Assembly: GCA_902491915.1 (NCBI GenBank)
Contig: CABUJL010000008.1
Coordinates: forward strand, 1-30,452
Length of the DNA: 30,452 nt
Source of the DNA: an uncultured Collinsella sp.
GTDB lineage: Bacteria > Actinomycetota > Coriobacteriia > Coriobacteriales > Coriobacteriaceae
Direction of reading: 5' to 3'
The notes under the pieces are model-generated. The model searched no databases. It worked only from the letters and a program-made list of their open reading frames with translations, and was not told where the DNA came from. A program made the position numbers and the translations under genes. How positions within the stretch are numbered: the first letter of the stretch is position 1; the number at the start of each line of letters is the position of its first letter. Shown in pieces: positions 22,817 to 30,452 of the stretch.

Positions 22817-24277
22817 TTAGCGCACCTGAGCGACGTAAGCGACGTTGGTCGAGGAGACCTTGTCCTCGAGCTGAACACTCATGCGGGGATCGCCGGCGGT
22901 AGCGACGGTCAGATCGCCGGCCTCGACGTAGCCGAGCTCCTTAGCGGTCTCGATCGCCTTGACGATCGTGCCGTTGACGGTGCCCTGGGTAATCTCGGCC
23001 TGGTGCGGGATAACGCCCCAGTACATGATCATCTGCTGGACGGCCCACTCGTGGCGGGAGAACGCGCAGATCGGCATGTTGGGACGGAAGTGCGAGATCA
23101 GGCGAGCGGTACGACCGGTGGTCGTCGGCACGGTGATGCACTTGGCGCCAACGGTGGTGGCCATGTTCACAGCGGACATACCCACAACGTTGTTGACAAC
23201 GCGGGTGCCGTGAGCATCGGCCGGAACCTCGAGCGGAGCGTGGGCCGGGAGATACTTCTCGGTCTCGAGAGCAATGCTGGCCTGCATCTTAACGGCCTCG
23301 ACCGGGTACTTACCGGCAGCGGACTCGCCGGACAGCATGACGGCGTCGGTGCCGTCGTAAATGGCGTTAGCAACGTCGGCAACCTCGGCGCGCGTCGGGC
23401 GCGGGTTCTGCTGCATGGAGTCGAGCATCTGCGTAGCGGTGATAACGGGCTTGTAGGCCGCGTTGCACTTGGCGATGATCTCCTTCTGGATGTGCGGAAC
23501 AAGCTCGGGCTTGATCTCGATGCCCAGGTCGCCACGGGCGACCATGATGCCGTCGGAAGCCTCGAGGATCTCGTCGAAGTTCTCGACGCCCAGGGCACAC
23601 TCGATCTTCGGGAAGATCGTCACGTGCTCGCCACCGTTCTCGCGGCAAAGCTTGCGGATGCCGCGGACGGACTCGCCGTCACGGATGAAGGAAGCGGCGA
23701 TGTAGTCGATGTTCTCGGTCAGGCCAAAGAGGATGTCCTGACGATCGCGCTCGGTGATAGCGGGCAGCGAGATGTTGACGTTGGGCATGTTGACGCCCTT
23801 GCGCTCGCCGATCAGGCCGTCGTTCTTAACGACGCAGGTCATGTCCTGGCCACTGACGGACTCGACCTCGAGGGCAACCAGGCCGTCATCGATCAGGATG
23901 AGGGAGCCCTTCTCGACCTCGGAGGGCAGAGCCAGGTAGTCGAGGGAGATGTGCTCAGCGGTGCCGTGGAAATCCTCGGACGTGGGCTGAGCGGTGACGA
24001 CGATCTTATCGCCGGTCTTGACGGCAACCTTCTTGCCGTCGACCAGAAGGCCGGTGCGGACCTCGGGGCCCTTGGTGTCGAGCAGGATGCCGACGGGCAT
24101 GCCGAGCTCCTTGGAAATACGACGGACGCGCTCGATGCGACCGTGGTGCTCGTCGTAGGATCCGTGCGAGAAGTTAAAACGGGCGACGTTCATGCCCGCC
24201 TTGATCATCTCGCGGATGGTCTCGTCGCTATCGCAGGCGGGACCCATGGTGCATACAATCTTGGTGCGCTTGTACAT
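22817..24277 (-). CDS. pyk: Pyruvate kinase
   Basis: Converts phosphoenolpyruvate and ADP to pyruvate and ATP, the last step of glycolysis. 486 aa, usual length for enzymes without the extra C-terminal PEP-utiliser domain. The start RTKIVCTMGPA, MNVARFNFSHG, LLDTKGPEVRTG, the active-site block TIFPKIECALGVENFDEIL with the catalytic Lys, VARGDLGIEI, and ATQMLDSM are all in place. ATG 24277 has GGAGGT 4-5 nt upstream. Transcribed alone from a TATAAT promoter and ended by a strong hairpin. The antisense open frame across it is a codon-bias shadow. Confidence 0.97.
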   Translation of the reverse strand: MYKRTKIVCTMGPACDSDETIREMIKAGMNVARFNFSHGSYDEHHGRIERVRRISKELGMPVGILLDTKGPEVRTGLLVDGKKVAVKTGDKIVVTAQPTSEDFHGTAEHISLDYLALPSEVEKGSLILIDDGLVALEVESVSGQDMTCVVKNDGLIGERKGVNMPNVNISLPAITERDRQDILFGLTENIDYIAASFIRDGESVRGIRKLCRENGGEHVTIFPKIECALGVENFDEILEASDGIMVARGDLGIEIKPELVPHIQKEIIAKCNAAYKPVITATQMLDSMQQNPRPTRAEVADVANAIYDGTDAVMLSGESAAGKYPVEAVKMQASIALETEKYLPAHAPLEVPADAHGTRVVNNVVGMSAVNMATTVGAKCITVPTTTGRTARLISHFRPNMPICAFSRHEWAVQQMIMYWGVIPHQAEITQGTVNGTIVKAIETAKELGYVEAGDLTVATAGDPRMSVQLEDKVSSTNVAYVAQVR

Positions 24278-24340
24278 TCAGACCTCCATCTGACATCGTC
24301 TTGCGCTGATAGATAAACCATAAGAAATAAAACTGAGATG

Positions 24341-24370
24341 ATTATAACGAAATGCCGACCGAATACCCAA
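24341..24370 (-). promoter_or_regulatory. pyk promoter
   Basis: On the minus strand, -35 TTGGGT (24370-24365), an 18-bp spacer and a perfect -10 TATAAT (24346-24341), about 65 bp before the pyk ATG. Confidence 0.75.
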
Positions 24371-24408
24371 AAAAATCGACCGTATGCCGAATTAGAAGTT
24401 CATTTTTT

Positions 24409-24455
24409 GCGGTAAAAACGGTATATGCAAAAACTTTACCAACCGTTCTAACCGC
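24409..24455. other. Two-part interrupted dyad upstream of pyk
   Basis: GCGGT-aaa-AACGGT (24409-24422) is mirrored by ACCGTT-cta-ACCGC (24442-24455): two inverted half-sites with equal 3-bp gaps, around a 19-bp centre. It is AT-rich, about 40 bp upstream of the pyk -35. It may be an operator for pyk or for an unmarked small RNA. Confidence 0.55.
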
Positions 24456-24497
24456 TGCTATCTGGGCGATATTTCAGTTTGATGATGCACCGAAGCA

Positions 24498-24567
24498 AAA
24501 ACGTTTTATCAATGTTGAGCGTCACACGGTCTGCATCGTTGCACTCGAGCCGTGTTTCCAATTGGAA
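24498..24567. other. Two small perfect palindromes upstream of the P-ATPase
   Basis: AAAACGTTTT (24498-24507; the wider minus-strand reading TGATAAAACGTTTTTGCT resembles a cre/LacI-type site with central CG) and TTCCAATTGGAA (24556-24567, perfect 12 bp). Both are in the 440-bp gap between pyk and the P-ATPase. The gap holds no convincing ORF; a 75-codon frame at 24352-24579 lacks a ribosome site. Confidence 0.45.
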
Positions 24568-24590
24568 TGTTTTGGCTAGACGCGCCGCTT

Positions 24591-24710
24591 TGGGGTACCA
24601 TAGCCCCACTATCAACTGCCGCTCAGCACGGCAGCCTTGATGAGCCCTTGCCCTTCTCCTGGGAATTATGATCGGGCATCAATCTGCTGAGTGGCCCGAA
24701 TCCCAGGAGG
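24591..24710 (+). promoter_or_regulatory. Structured leader that can mask the P-ATPase ribosome site
   Basis: Three helices are seen. Helix 1: TGGGG (24591-24595) with CCCCA (24604-24608). Helix 2: ATCAA-CTGCCG (24611-24621) with CGGCAG-cc-TTGAT (24629-24641). Helix 3: TCCTGGGA (24657-24664) with TCCCAGGA (24701-24708), with inner TCGGGC/GCCCGA (24672-24677/24694-24699). Helix 3 buries the AGGAGG ribosome site. An alternative helix, TTGATG-ag-CCC (24637-24647) with GGGCATCAA (24674-24682), would break both helix 2 and helix 3. This is the layout of a translational riboswitch. I could not match it to the Mn (yybP-ykoY), Mg or Ni-Co classes as I remember them. Confidence 0.6.
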
Positions 24711-24719
24711 GGACTCTAT

Positions 24720-27386
24720 ATGCAAAAGGAATACCTGTCCGCCGCGGCGGAGGTGCTCAGCGACCAAGGTGTCGATGAGAACCTCGGCCTGAGCAACGAC
24801 GAGGCGTCGTCGCGCCTCGCCAAGACAGGCCCTAACAAGCTCGAGGAAGCCGAGAAGACCCCGTTGTGGAAGCGCTTCTTTGAGCAGATGGCCGACCCCA
24901 TGGTCATCATGCTGATCGTTGCCGCCGTCATCAGCGCGCTCACGGGCATGGTCAAGGGCGAGGCGGACTTTGCCGATGTCGCCATCATCATGTTCGTCGT
25001 TATCGTCAACTCGGTGCTGGGCGTGGTCCAGGAGGCTAAAAGCGAGGAGGCCCTCGAGGCCCTGCAGGAGATGAGCGCGGCGCAGTCCAAGGTGCTGCGC
25101 GACGGCAAGCTCGTGCACCTGCCGAGCGCCGAGCTCGTGCCCGGCGATGTGATCATGCTCGAGGCGGGCGACTCCGTCCCGGCCGACTGCCGTGTGCTCG
25201 AGAGCGCCACGATGAAGATCGAGGAGGCCGCCCTTACCGGCGAGTCCGTGCCCGTCGAGAAGCATGCCAACGTGATCGAGCTCGCCGCCGGCACCGACGA
25301 CGTGCCGCTCGGCGACCGCAAGAACATGTGCTACATGGGCTCCACCGTGGTGTACGGCCGTGGCCGTGCCGTCGTGGTCGGCACCGGCATGAACACCGAG
25401 ATGGGTAAGATCGCCGGCGCTCTGGCCGAGGCCAAGGAAGAGCTCACGCCGCTGCAGGTGAAGCTTGCCGAGCTCAGCCGCATCCTCACCATCATGGTTA
25501 TCGTCATCTGCGTCGTCATCTTTGGCGTCGACATCATCCGCCACGGCGTGGGCAACGTCCTCACTGACCCGACAGCCTTGCTCGATACCTTTATGGTTGC
25601 CGTCTCGCTCGCCGTCGCTGCCATCCCCGAGGGCCTGGTCGCCGTCGTGACCATCGTGCTGTCGCTTGGCGTGACCAAGATGGCCAAGCGCCAGGCAATC
25701 ATCCGCAAGCTCTCTGCCGTCGAGACCCTTGGCTGCACGCAGACCATCTGCTCGGACAAGACCGGTACCCTTACCCAAAACAAGATGACCGTCGTCAAGC
25801 ACGAGCTCGCTGCGCCTAAGGAGAAGTTCCTGGCCGGCATGGCGCTGTGCTCCGACGCCCAGTGGGACGAGGAGCTGGGCGAGGCCGTGGGTGAGCCGAC
25901 CGAGTGCGCGCTCGTCAACGATGCCGGCAAGGCTGGTCTCACTGGCCTGACTGCCGAGCACCCGCGTGTGGGTGAGGCCCCGTTCGACTCGGGCCGCAAG
26001 ATGATGTCCGTGGTCGTCGAGACCCTGGACGGCGAGTACGAGCAGTACACCAAGGGCGCGCCCGACGTGGTGATCGGCCTGTGCACCCATATCTACGACG
26101 GCGACAGGGTCGTTCCGCTGACCGAGGAGCGTCGTGCCGAGCTCGTGGCCGCCAACAAGGCCATGGCCGTGCTGGCGCTGGCAAGCCGCACCTACACCGA
26201 GGTTCCGAGCGACTGCAGCCCCGCCGCGCTCGAGCATGACCTGGTCTTCTGCGGCCTATCCGGCATGATCGACCCGGTCCGTCCCGAGGTGGCCGACGCC
26301 ATCCGCGAGGCCCACGATGCCGGTATTCGCACCGTCATGATCACGGGCGACCACATCGACACCGCCGTGGCCATCGCCAAGCAGCTGGGCATCGTCGCCG
26401 ATCGCAGCCATGCCATTACCGGTGCCGACCTCGATCGCATGAGCGACGAGGAGCTCGACGCGCACATCGAGGACTACGGCGTGTACGCCCGCGTCCAGCC
26501 CGAGCACAAGACCCGCATCGTCGAGGCCTGGAAGTCGCGCGACCAGATCGTGGCCATGACGGGCGATGGCGTCAACGACGCCCCGTCCATCAAGCGCGCC
26601 GACATCGGCGTCGGTATGGGCATCACCGGTACCGACGTCACCAAGAACGTCGCCGACATGGTACTTGCCGATGACAACTTCGCTACCATCATCGGCGCCT
26701 GCGAAGAGGGTCGTCGCATCTACGATAACATCCGCAAGGTCATCCAGTTCCTGCTTTCGGCCAACCTTGCCGAGGTGTTCTCGGTGTTTATCGCCACGCT
26801 CATCGGCTTTACCATCTTCCAGCCGGTGCAGCTGCTGTGGGTGAACCTGGTCACCGACTGCTTCCCCGCGCTCGCGCTTGGCATGGAGGATGCCGAGGGC
26901 GACATCATGAAGCGCAAGCCGCGCAACGCCAAGGACGGCGTCTTTGCCGGACATATGGGCCTGGACTGTGTGGTCCAGGGCCTTATCATCACCGTGCTGG
27001 TGCTGGCGAGCTTCTTTGTGGGCGTGTACTTTGACATGGGCTACATCCACATCGCCGATATGATCGCCGGCAATGCCGACGAGGAAGGCGTGATGATGGC
27101 GTTCATCACGCTCAACATGGTCGAGATTTTCCACTGCTTCAATATGCGCAGCCGTCGTGCGTCGCTGTTCACCATGAAGAAGCAGAACAAGTGGCTGTGG
27201 GCTTCCGCCGCGCTGGCACTGGTGCTGACGGTGATCGTGACCGTGCAGCCGACGCTTGCCGAGATGTTCTTTGGCCCCGTGACGCTTGAGCTCAAGGGCG
27301 TTGTCGCTGCCCTGGGCCTGGCCTTCCTGATCATCCCGCTGATGGAGATCTACAAGGCGATCATGCGCGCGGTCGAGAAGGAGTAA
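24720..27386 (+). CDS. Calcium-type cation-transporting P-type ATPase (P2)
   Basis: An 888-aa P2-type ATPase of the SERCA/PMR1-like branch that pumps a divalent cation, usually Ca2+ (possibly Mn2+), out of the cell. The N-terminal cation ATPase domain is at about 1-75. The actuator has TGES near residue 182. TM4 has AAIPEGL. The phosphorylation site is DKTGTLT with D346. The nucleotide domain has KGAPD. The hinge is TGDGVNDAPS at 614-623. TM5 NLAEVF and TM6 NLVTDCFPALALGME follow, and three C-terminal helices close the protein. The ATG at 24720 follows GGAGGGG. The leader can fold over the ribosome site, which suggests control by a metal or another signal. Metal specificity is inferred from family motifs only. 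Confidence 0.95.
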   Translation: MQKEYLSAAAEVLSDQGVDENLGLSNDEASSRLAKTGPNKLEEAEKTPLWKRFFEQMADPMVIMLIVAAVISALTGMVKGEADFADVAIIMFVVIVNSVLGVVQEAKSEEALEALQEMSAAQSKVLRDGKLVHLPSAELVPGDVIMLEAGDSVPADCRVLESATMKIEEAALTGESVPVEKHANVIELAAGTDDVPLGDRKNMCYMGSTVVYGRGRAVVVGTGMNTEMGKIAGALAEAKEELTPLQVKLAELSRILTIMVIVICVVIFGVDIIRHGVGNVLTDPTALLDTFMVAVSLAVAAIPEGLVAVVTIVLSLGVTKMAKRQAIIRKLSAVETLGCTQTICSDKTGTLTQNKMTVVKHELAAPKEKFLAGMALCSDAQWDEELGEAVGEPTECALVNDAGKAGLTGLTAEHPRVGEAPFDSGRKMMSVVVETLDGEYEQYTKGAPDVVIGLCTHIYDGDRVVPLTEERRAELVAANKAMAVLALASRTYTEVPSDCSPAALEHDLVFCGLSGMIDPVRPEVADAIREAHDAGIRTVMITGDHIDTAVAIAKQLGIVADRSHAITGADLDRMSDEELDAHIEDYGVYARVQPEHKTRIVEAWKSRDQIVAMTGDGVNDAPSIKRADIGVGMGITGTDVTKNVADMVLADDNFATIIGACEEGRRIYDNIRKVIQFLLSANLAEVFSVFIATLIGFTIFQPVQLLWVNLVTDCFPALALGMEDAEGDIMKRKPRNAKDGVFAGHMGLDCVVQGLIITVLVLASFFVGVYFDMGYIHIADMIAGNADEEGVMMAFITLNMVEIFHCFNMRSRRASLFTMKKQNKWLWASAALALVLTVIVTVQPTLAEMFFGPVTLELKGVVAALGLAFLIIPLMEIYKAIMRAVEKE

Positions 27387-27500
27387 GTTAACCTGTCCGG
27401 GCCCGCCCCTGCGTGTTTTCTTCTTCGCTGGTCCTCGCGCTTCGCGCTGCGGGATCGCTCGGAAGAAACCCCTCCCGGCGGGCGGGCCTTCGGATAACCT
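27387..27500. repeat. Extragenic nested palindrome after the P-ATPase
   Basis: GGCCCGCCC (27400-27408) pairs with GGGCGGGCC (27480-27488). Inside, TTTCTTC (27417-27423) pairs with GAAGAAA (27462-27468), and GCGC-TTC-GCGC (27437-27447) makes the tip. The arms extend weakly outward (GTTA 27387-27390 with TAAC 27495-27498). The ~110-nt region can fold as a single long rod. It resembles repetitive extragenic palindromes and may be present many times in the genome. Confidence 0.65.
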
Positions 27501-27530
27501 CTCGGGACCATTGGCTGAGGGAAAGTTTGT

Positions 27531-27565
27531 GAGCTGGTCGGGCTTTGCCCGGCCAGCTCTTTTTG
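27531..27565 (+). terminator. Terminator between P-ATPase and rsgA
   Basis: GAGCTGGTCGGGC (27531-27543) pairs with GCCCGGCCAGCTC (27547-27559) with one T-G pair, loop TTT, then TTTTT. Confidence 0.93.
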
Positions 27566-27612
27566 ATTTAAAATACCTGCTCAGTTGTGATTTATGGTGC
27601 TGGGAGGCGCTT

Positions 27613-28797
27613 GTGGGCAAGGCTAAGGCTAAGGCGAAGAAAAAGACGACGGGGGCGCGGGCTAAGCGCGATCGTCGTCGGAAGCTTGCGACCGAGGCCC
27701 CCGCGTCTGCCGAGGAGTTGTTGGCGAGCGTACCGGGGCTCGATGCGCTGCAGGATGTCCCGGCGTTTGATGATCTGCCGGTCGATGAAGCCCAGCAGAC
27801 TGCCTTTGATGATTTCTGCGCACATGCCGAGGAGCCCGAGCAGATGCGGCTGGGTGCCGTTATTCGCCTGGATCGCGGGTTTCCGCTGGTGGCGACTGCC
27901 GACGACACCTTTCGCGCCGAGCATGCCGTGGGGTTTGCCAAGTCGCGCGGCGAGGACGAGGTCCTGCTGCCTGCCGTGGGCGACCGTGTGGCGGTGCGCC
28001 GCGCTCCCGGGCACGATATGGGCGTGATTGAGTGCGTGCTGCCGCGCCGTACGAGCTTTGAGCGTTGGCGCGGCCGTGCCCGCGGAGAGCGTCAGGTGCT
28101 CTGCTCCAACGTGGATAGCGTGCTAATCGTGCAGGCGCTCGGTGCCGGTGAGGTGCTGCTCGACCGCGTGGCGCGCTCGCTGGTGTTGGCGCTCGACTGC
28201 GATGCCGAGCCGGTGGTGGTGCTCACCAAAGCTGACCGCTGCGATGCCGAGGAGCTCGAGCGCGATCTGGACCGCGTGCGCCGCCTGGTGGGTCCGGACG
28301 TGCGCGTGATCGTGACGTCCTCTGCCGAGGGCCGCGGCCTGGACGAGGTCCGTGCCTGCGTGCCTGCCGGGAGCTGCGCCATGATTCTGGGCGAGTCGGG
28401 TGCCGGCAAGTCGACGCTGCTCAATGCACTGCTGGGCCACGATACGTTGGCGACCGGCGGTGTGCGCGAACGCGACGACCAGGGCCGTCACACTACCGTC
28501 GCGCGCGTGATGGTGGCGCTGCCGGGCGACGCCGGCGTGATCGCCGATGCCCCGGGCCTGCGCAGTCTACCGCTCGTGGGTCACGAGCGGGGTCTGGCGC
28601 GCGCCTTCCCCGAGATTGTCGAGGCATCGCGCGCGTGCCGGTTTGGCGATTGCACACATACTCATGAGCCGGGCTGCGCCGTTCGCGAGGCCGAGGACGC
28701 CGGGCAGATCGACAGCCTGCGGCTGGAAACGTTCCAAAACCTGGCGTCATCCATGCGCGTGAGCGCTCAAATACTCGATCCCGATGTTCATCTGTAA
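27613..28797 (+). CDS. rsgA: Ribosome small-subunit-dependent GTPase A (RsgA)
   Basis: 394-aa late assembly factor for the 30S ribosomal subunit (YjeQ/EngC). The circular permutation of the GTPase is visible: G4 LTKADR at 204-209 lies before G1 GESGAGKSTLLNAL at 260-273, then G3 DAPGLR. The C-terminal zinc finger CRFGDCTHTHEPGC has ligands C342, C347, H349 and C355. An OB-fold is expected before the GTPase (about 75-165). The N-terminal ~70 residues are extra: a Lys-rich tail (GKAKAKAKKKTTGARAKRDRRRK) and an acidic stretch, longer than in E. coli RsgA. GTG 27613 is chosen for GGAGG 5 nt upstream. Confidence 0.95.
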   Translation: MGKAKAKAKKKTTGARAKRDRRRKLATEAPASAEELLASVPGLDALQDVPAFDDLPVDEAQQTAFDDFCAHAEEPEQMRLGAVIRLDRGFPLVATADDTFRAEHAVGFAKSRGEDEVLLPAVGDRVAVRRAPGHDMGVIECVLPRRTSFERWRGRARGERQVLCSNVDSVLIVQALGAGEVLLDRVARSLVLALDCDAEPVVVLTKADRCDAEELERDLDRVRRLVGPDVRVIVTSSAEGRGLDEVRACVPAGSCAMILGESGAGKSTLLNALLGHDTLATGGVRERDDQGRHTTVARVMVALPGDAGVIADAPGLRSLPLVGHERGLARAFPEIVEASRACRFGDCTHTHEPGCAVREAEDAGQIDSLRLETFQNLASSMRVSAQILDPDVHL

Positions 28798-28814
28798 TTG
28801 ATTTTTCCTATGAC

Positions 28815-28849
28815 AGCCGTTTCCCAACTGTTCGGGAGACGGCTTTTTT
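28815..28849 (+). terminator. rsgA terminator
   Basis: AGCCGTTTCCC (28815-28825) pairs with GGGAGACGGCT (28834-28844) with one mismatch or T-G contact, then a run of T to 28849. Confidence 0.9.
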
Positions 28850-28887
28850 GCTGCGGAAAAGCCTCGAAACATGCAGTTTGCTGACGT

Positions 28888-28963
28888 GCTGACCAAAACC
28901 TTGCCACGAGCTTGACGGGCTGGTCACCTTTTGGTCAGCGATTGGTTTGACATCGAAAACCAA
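28888..28963 (+). promoter_or_regulatory. Dyad-rich control region before the Tad operon
   Basis: A perfect 11-bp inverted repeat GCTGACCAAAA (28888-28898) / TTTTGGTCAGC (28929-28939) is separated by 30 bp, with a further TGGTCA copy inside. A second dyad, TTGGTTT (28942-28948) / AAACCAA (28957-28963), surrounds a TTGACA -35-like hexamer (28947-28952). The matching -10 is poor (GATTGC). This looks like a regulated promoter region about 90-160 bp before cpaB. Confidence 0.5.
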
Positions 28964-29049
28964 GATCGCGATTGCGGCGCTTTGCACTCTGACCGCCCAG
29001 ACAATGGTGGTACGGGCATTCGCCCGGCACTGCCATGAGAGGAGCGGCC

Positions 29050-29709
29050 GTGAACAAGAGCAAGCGCATCGCCATCAGTCTGGTCGCGGGCGTGCTCGCT
29101 GCTCTGCTCTGTATGGTTTACGGCTCGTCGATCCGCTCGCAAGCCGAACAGGTCCAGGCTGAGACCTTGGCCAGGTACGGTGGCGATCGCGTCGAGGTAT
29201 GCGTCGCGGCGCGCGATATCGATGTGGGCGAGACCCTCGATGAGACCAATGTCATAACCCAGGAATGGTTGACAAGTCTGCTGCCGCGTGACGCGGCGAC
29301 CGAGCTGCGCCAGGTGCGCGGCGACGTGACGACTTCGCGTATTCCCAAAAACGCCGTGATCTGCAATGTCTACACCAAGGCCGAGAGCCACAAGCTCGAG
29401 GTGCCTAAGGGCAAGGTCGCCGTTTCGGTGGCGGTCGATGCCGAGCACTCGGTCGGCGGTGCTACGGGCGTGGGCAGCTACGTGGATGTGTATGTGCAAA
29501 AAGACGGCGTAACCGATCGGCTGTGCGGCGCGTACGTGATCGATACCAGTGAAGATTCCGGTGCCACGCGCGAGGGCAAGATCGAATGGGTGACGCTGGC
29601 GGCTGACCCCGAAGACGTCAAGGAACTGCTGGGCGCCTCGGGCAAGGGAACGGTCAGCTTGACGATTCCCGCCACGGCGCGCGGCAAAAAGAGCGGAGGC
29701 GACGAGTGA
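29050..29709 (+). CDS. cpaB: SAF-domain Flp/Tad pilus assembly protein CpaB
   Basis: A 219-aa protein with an N-terminal membrane anchor (residues about 5-22, RIAISLVAGVLAALLCMVYG), then an SAF domain (VEVCVAARDIDVGETLDETN) and a CpaB/RcpC C-terminal part (AVSVAVDAEHSVGGATGVG followed by SYVDVYV). CpaB works in the assembly of type IVc (Flp/Tad) pili; in Gram-positives it is presumably at the outer face of the membrane. GTG 29050 is chosen because AGGAG lies 5 nt upstream; ATG 29035 has no ribosome site. Its TGA overlaps the next ATG (TGATG), so the two are coupled. Confidence 0.88.
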   Translation: MNKSKRIAISLVAGVLAALLCMVYGSSIRSQAEQVQAETLARYGGDRVEVCVAARDIDVGETLDETNVITQEWLTSLLPRDAATELRQVRGDVTTSRIPKNAVICNVYTKAESHKLEVPKGKVAVSVAVDAEHSVGGATGVGSYVDVYVQKDGVTDRLCGAYVIDTSEDSGATREGKIEWVTLAADPEDVKELLGASGKGTVSLTIPATARGKKSGGDE

Positions 29710-30452
29710 TGAAGGCGATCTGGCTTGCGTGCTGCGCGTGCGGCGATTACGGGCTGTTGCAGCGGGAAGTCGAGGGCCGTGATGCGGGTGCACAGGTGCT
29801 TCGTGTGGGTGACCTGGACGGGCTGGTTTCCATGGCGCGGGCGTTTCCGTCGCGCCGCGGGGCTGCCATCATCGCGGCGTCTCTGTTTGATACCGAAGAT
29901 GTGCGCAAGACTGTTGCGCGCCTGACGGCCGAAGGCCGCGTGAGTCGCGTGGTCGTGTTGATAGAAGCGCTCGATCCGTCGGATATCGAGGGGCTGTTTC
30001 GCGCTGGGGCGACCGAGGTCATCGCTGCACACAGTATATGCGGCAACGGGCGCGCGGGCGAGGGAGCGGTTGATTCCGATCGGCGCATGACGATTGAGCC
30101 CGATGCTTTTGTTGATAGGGAACCCGGGGCGCCTCGCGCTACAAGAGGCCCGCGTGTTGATGATTATGGAAAAGCGGAAGCCGAGCATGGTCGGCGCCCC
30201 CGGAACCCCCTTGTATACGATGACGCTGGAGGGCCGGCGCAGCATGCTGGCGATTCCCCGGCTGTAGATATGGGATACGTGCACGGCGTGAATCTGGCGG
30301 ATGAACTCGACGAAGTTGAGGGCTTTGCCGGGTGCGGCGAGTTGTCGCTGATGCAGCATGAGCAGATTGCACAGAACGAGCCTGCCTCGCAGACCGAACA
30401 AGCTGCCATGCCGGCTTGGACGCAGCGTGTGGTTGCGGCGGGGGAGACGGGG
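29709..30452 (+). CDS. CpaE/TadZ-like pilus localisation protein, N-terminal part (cut by window end)
   Basis: Starts at ATG 29709, overlapping the cpaB stop, and stays open for 248 codons to the end of the window. Residues 1-115 look like the atypical receiver domain that precedes the MinD/ParA-like ATPase in CpaE/TadZ: AAIIAASLFD, VSRVVVLIEALDPSDIEGL and FRAGATEVIAA. Residues ~125-248 are a low-complexity polar linker (Asp/Glu/Ala/Pro). The ATPase domain would lie beyond the window. TadZ/CpaE proteins place the pilus machine at the cell pole. The call rests on operon position plus the receiver-like pattern. Confidence 0.72.
   Translation, partial: MKAIWLACCACGDYGLLQREVEGRDAGAQVLRVGDLDGLVSMARAFPSRRGAAIIAASLFDTEDVRKTVARLTAEGRVSRVVVLIEALDPSDIEGLFRAGATEVIAAHSICGNGRAGEGAVDSDRRMTIEPDAFVDREPGAPRATRGPRVDDYGKAEAEHGRRPRNPLVYDDAGGPAQHAGDSPAVDMGYVHGVNLADELDEVEGFAGCGELSLMQHEQIAQNEPASQTEQAAMPAWTQRVVAAGETG

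Noticed and set aside
22622..24316. 564-codon antisense open frame across pyk
   Set aside because: Low-complexity Asp/Leu/Gly/Val composition; the real gene is pyruvate kinase on the minus strand.
24352..24579. 75-codon frame in the pyk/P-ATPase gap
   Set aside because: No ribosome site, overlaps the pyk promoter and several dyads, no recognisable protein features.
24580..24719. Known Mn2+ (yybP-ykoY) or Mg2+ riboswitch before the P-ATPase
   Set aside because: The conserved loop sequences I remember for these classes are not visible; kept as an unassigned leader.
24666..27941. Long minus-strand open frames across the P-ATPase and rsgA
   Set aside because: Codon-bias shadows; the second crosses a strong terminator and two genes.

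Overview
The window is GC-rich, gene-dense bacterial DNA that looks like a Coriobacteriia genome, most likely Collinsella or a close relative. This rests on codon style and gene content (mannose-family PTS, a T-box in front of pheST, a CbiMQO-type metal importer, Tad-pilus genes, Coriobacteria-style small hypothetical proteins). It is an inference from familiarity, not from a search.

Layout. (1) 1-1840: the end of a mannose/sorbose-family PTS operon. The IIC gene carries two single-base deletions, and the IID gene is intact and ends at a strong terminator. (2) 1840-6300: an accessory-looking stretch. It has an AlbA/Schlafen-type regulator-ATPase preceded by two 70-bp copies of a GAGAGAT-rich element, then four small genes of unknown function, two with zinc-ribbon-like cysteines and one with a DUF5710-like start. 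It ends at a tRNA-Val(GAC) gene on the minus strand with its own promoter and terminator. (3) 6430-11560: an EamA/DMT exporter, a large DUF4012 envelope protein and glmM (amino-sugar phosphate for peptidoglycan). (4) 11560-17580: a convergent junction packed with inverted repeats, an M32 carboxypeptidase on the minus strand, and a T-box leader controlling pheS-pheT. (5) 17540-20400: an ECF-type nickel/cobalt importer (M, Q, O). Its promoter overlaps the pheT terminator and is followed by a perfect GTGTTAC-N14-GTAACAC dyad, the form described for some NikR proteins, which points to nickel. (6) 20440-24370: a zinc-dependent phospholipase C-like protein, a convergent protein with a PD-(D/E)XK-like C-terminus, a long inverted-repeat element, and pyruvate kinase on the minus strand. 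(7) 24400-28850: a Ca2+-type P-ATPase with a leader RNA that can hide its ribosome binding site, an extragenic palindrome, and rsgA. (8) 28850-30452: the start of a Tad/Flp pilus operon, with cpaB and then a CpaE/TadZ-like gene cut by the window end.

Most genes are core metabolism. No CRISPR array, phage, transposase or complete defence system was seen. The best leads for new biology are in control regions: the paired 70-bp repeats before the AlbA-type regulator, the NikR-type site on the cbiM promoter, the P-ATPase leader with mutually exclusive helices, and several unexplained dyads. The long antisense open frames over carboxypeptidase, pheT, pyk and the P-ATPase are shadows produced by GC-rich codon use.
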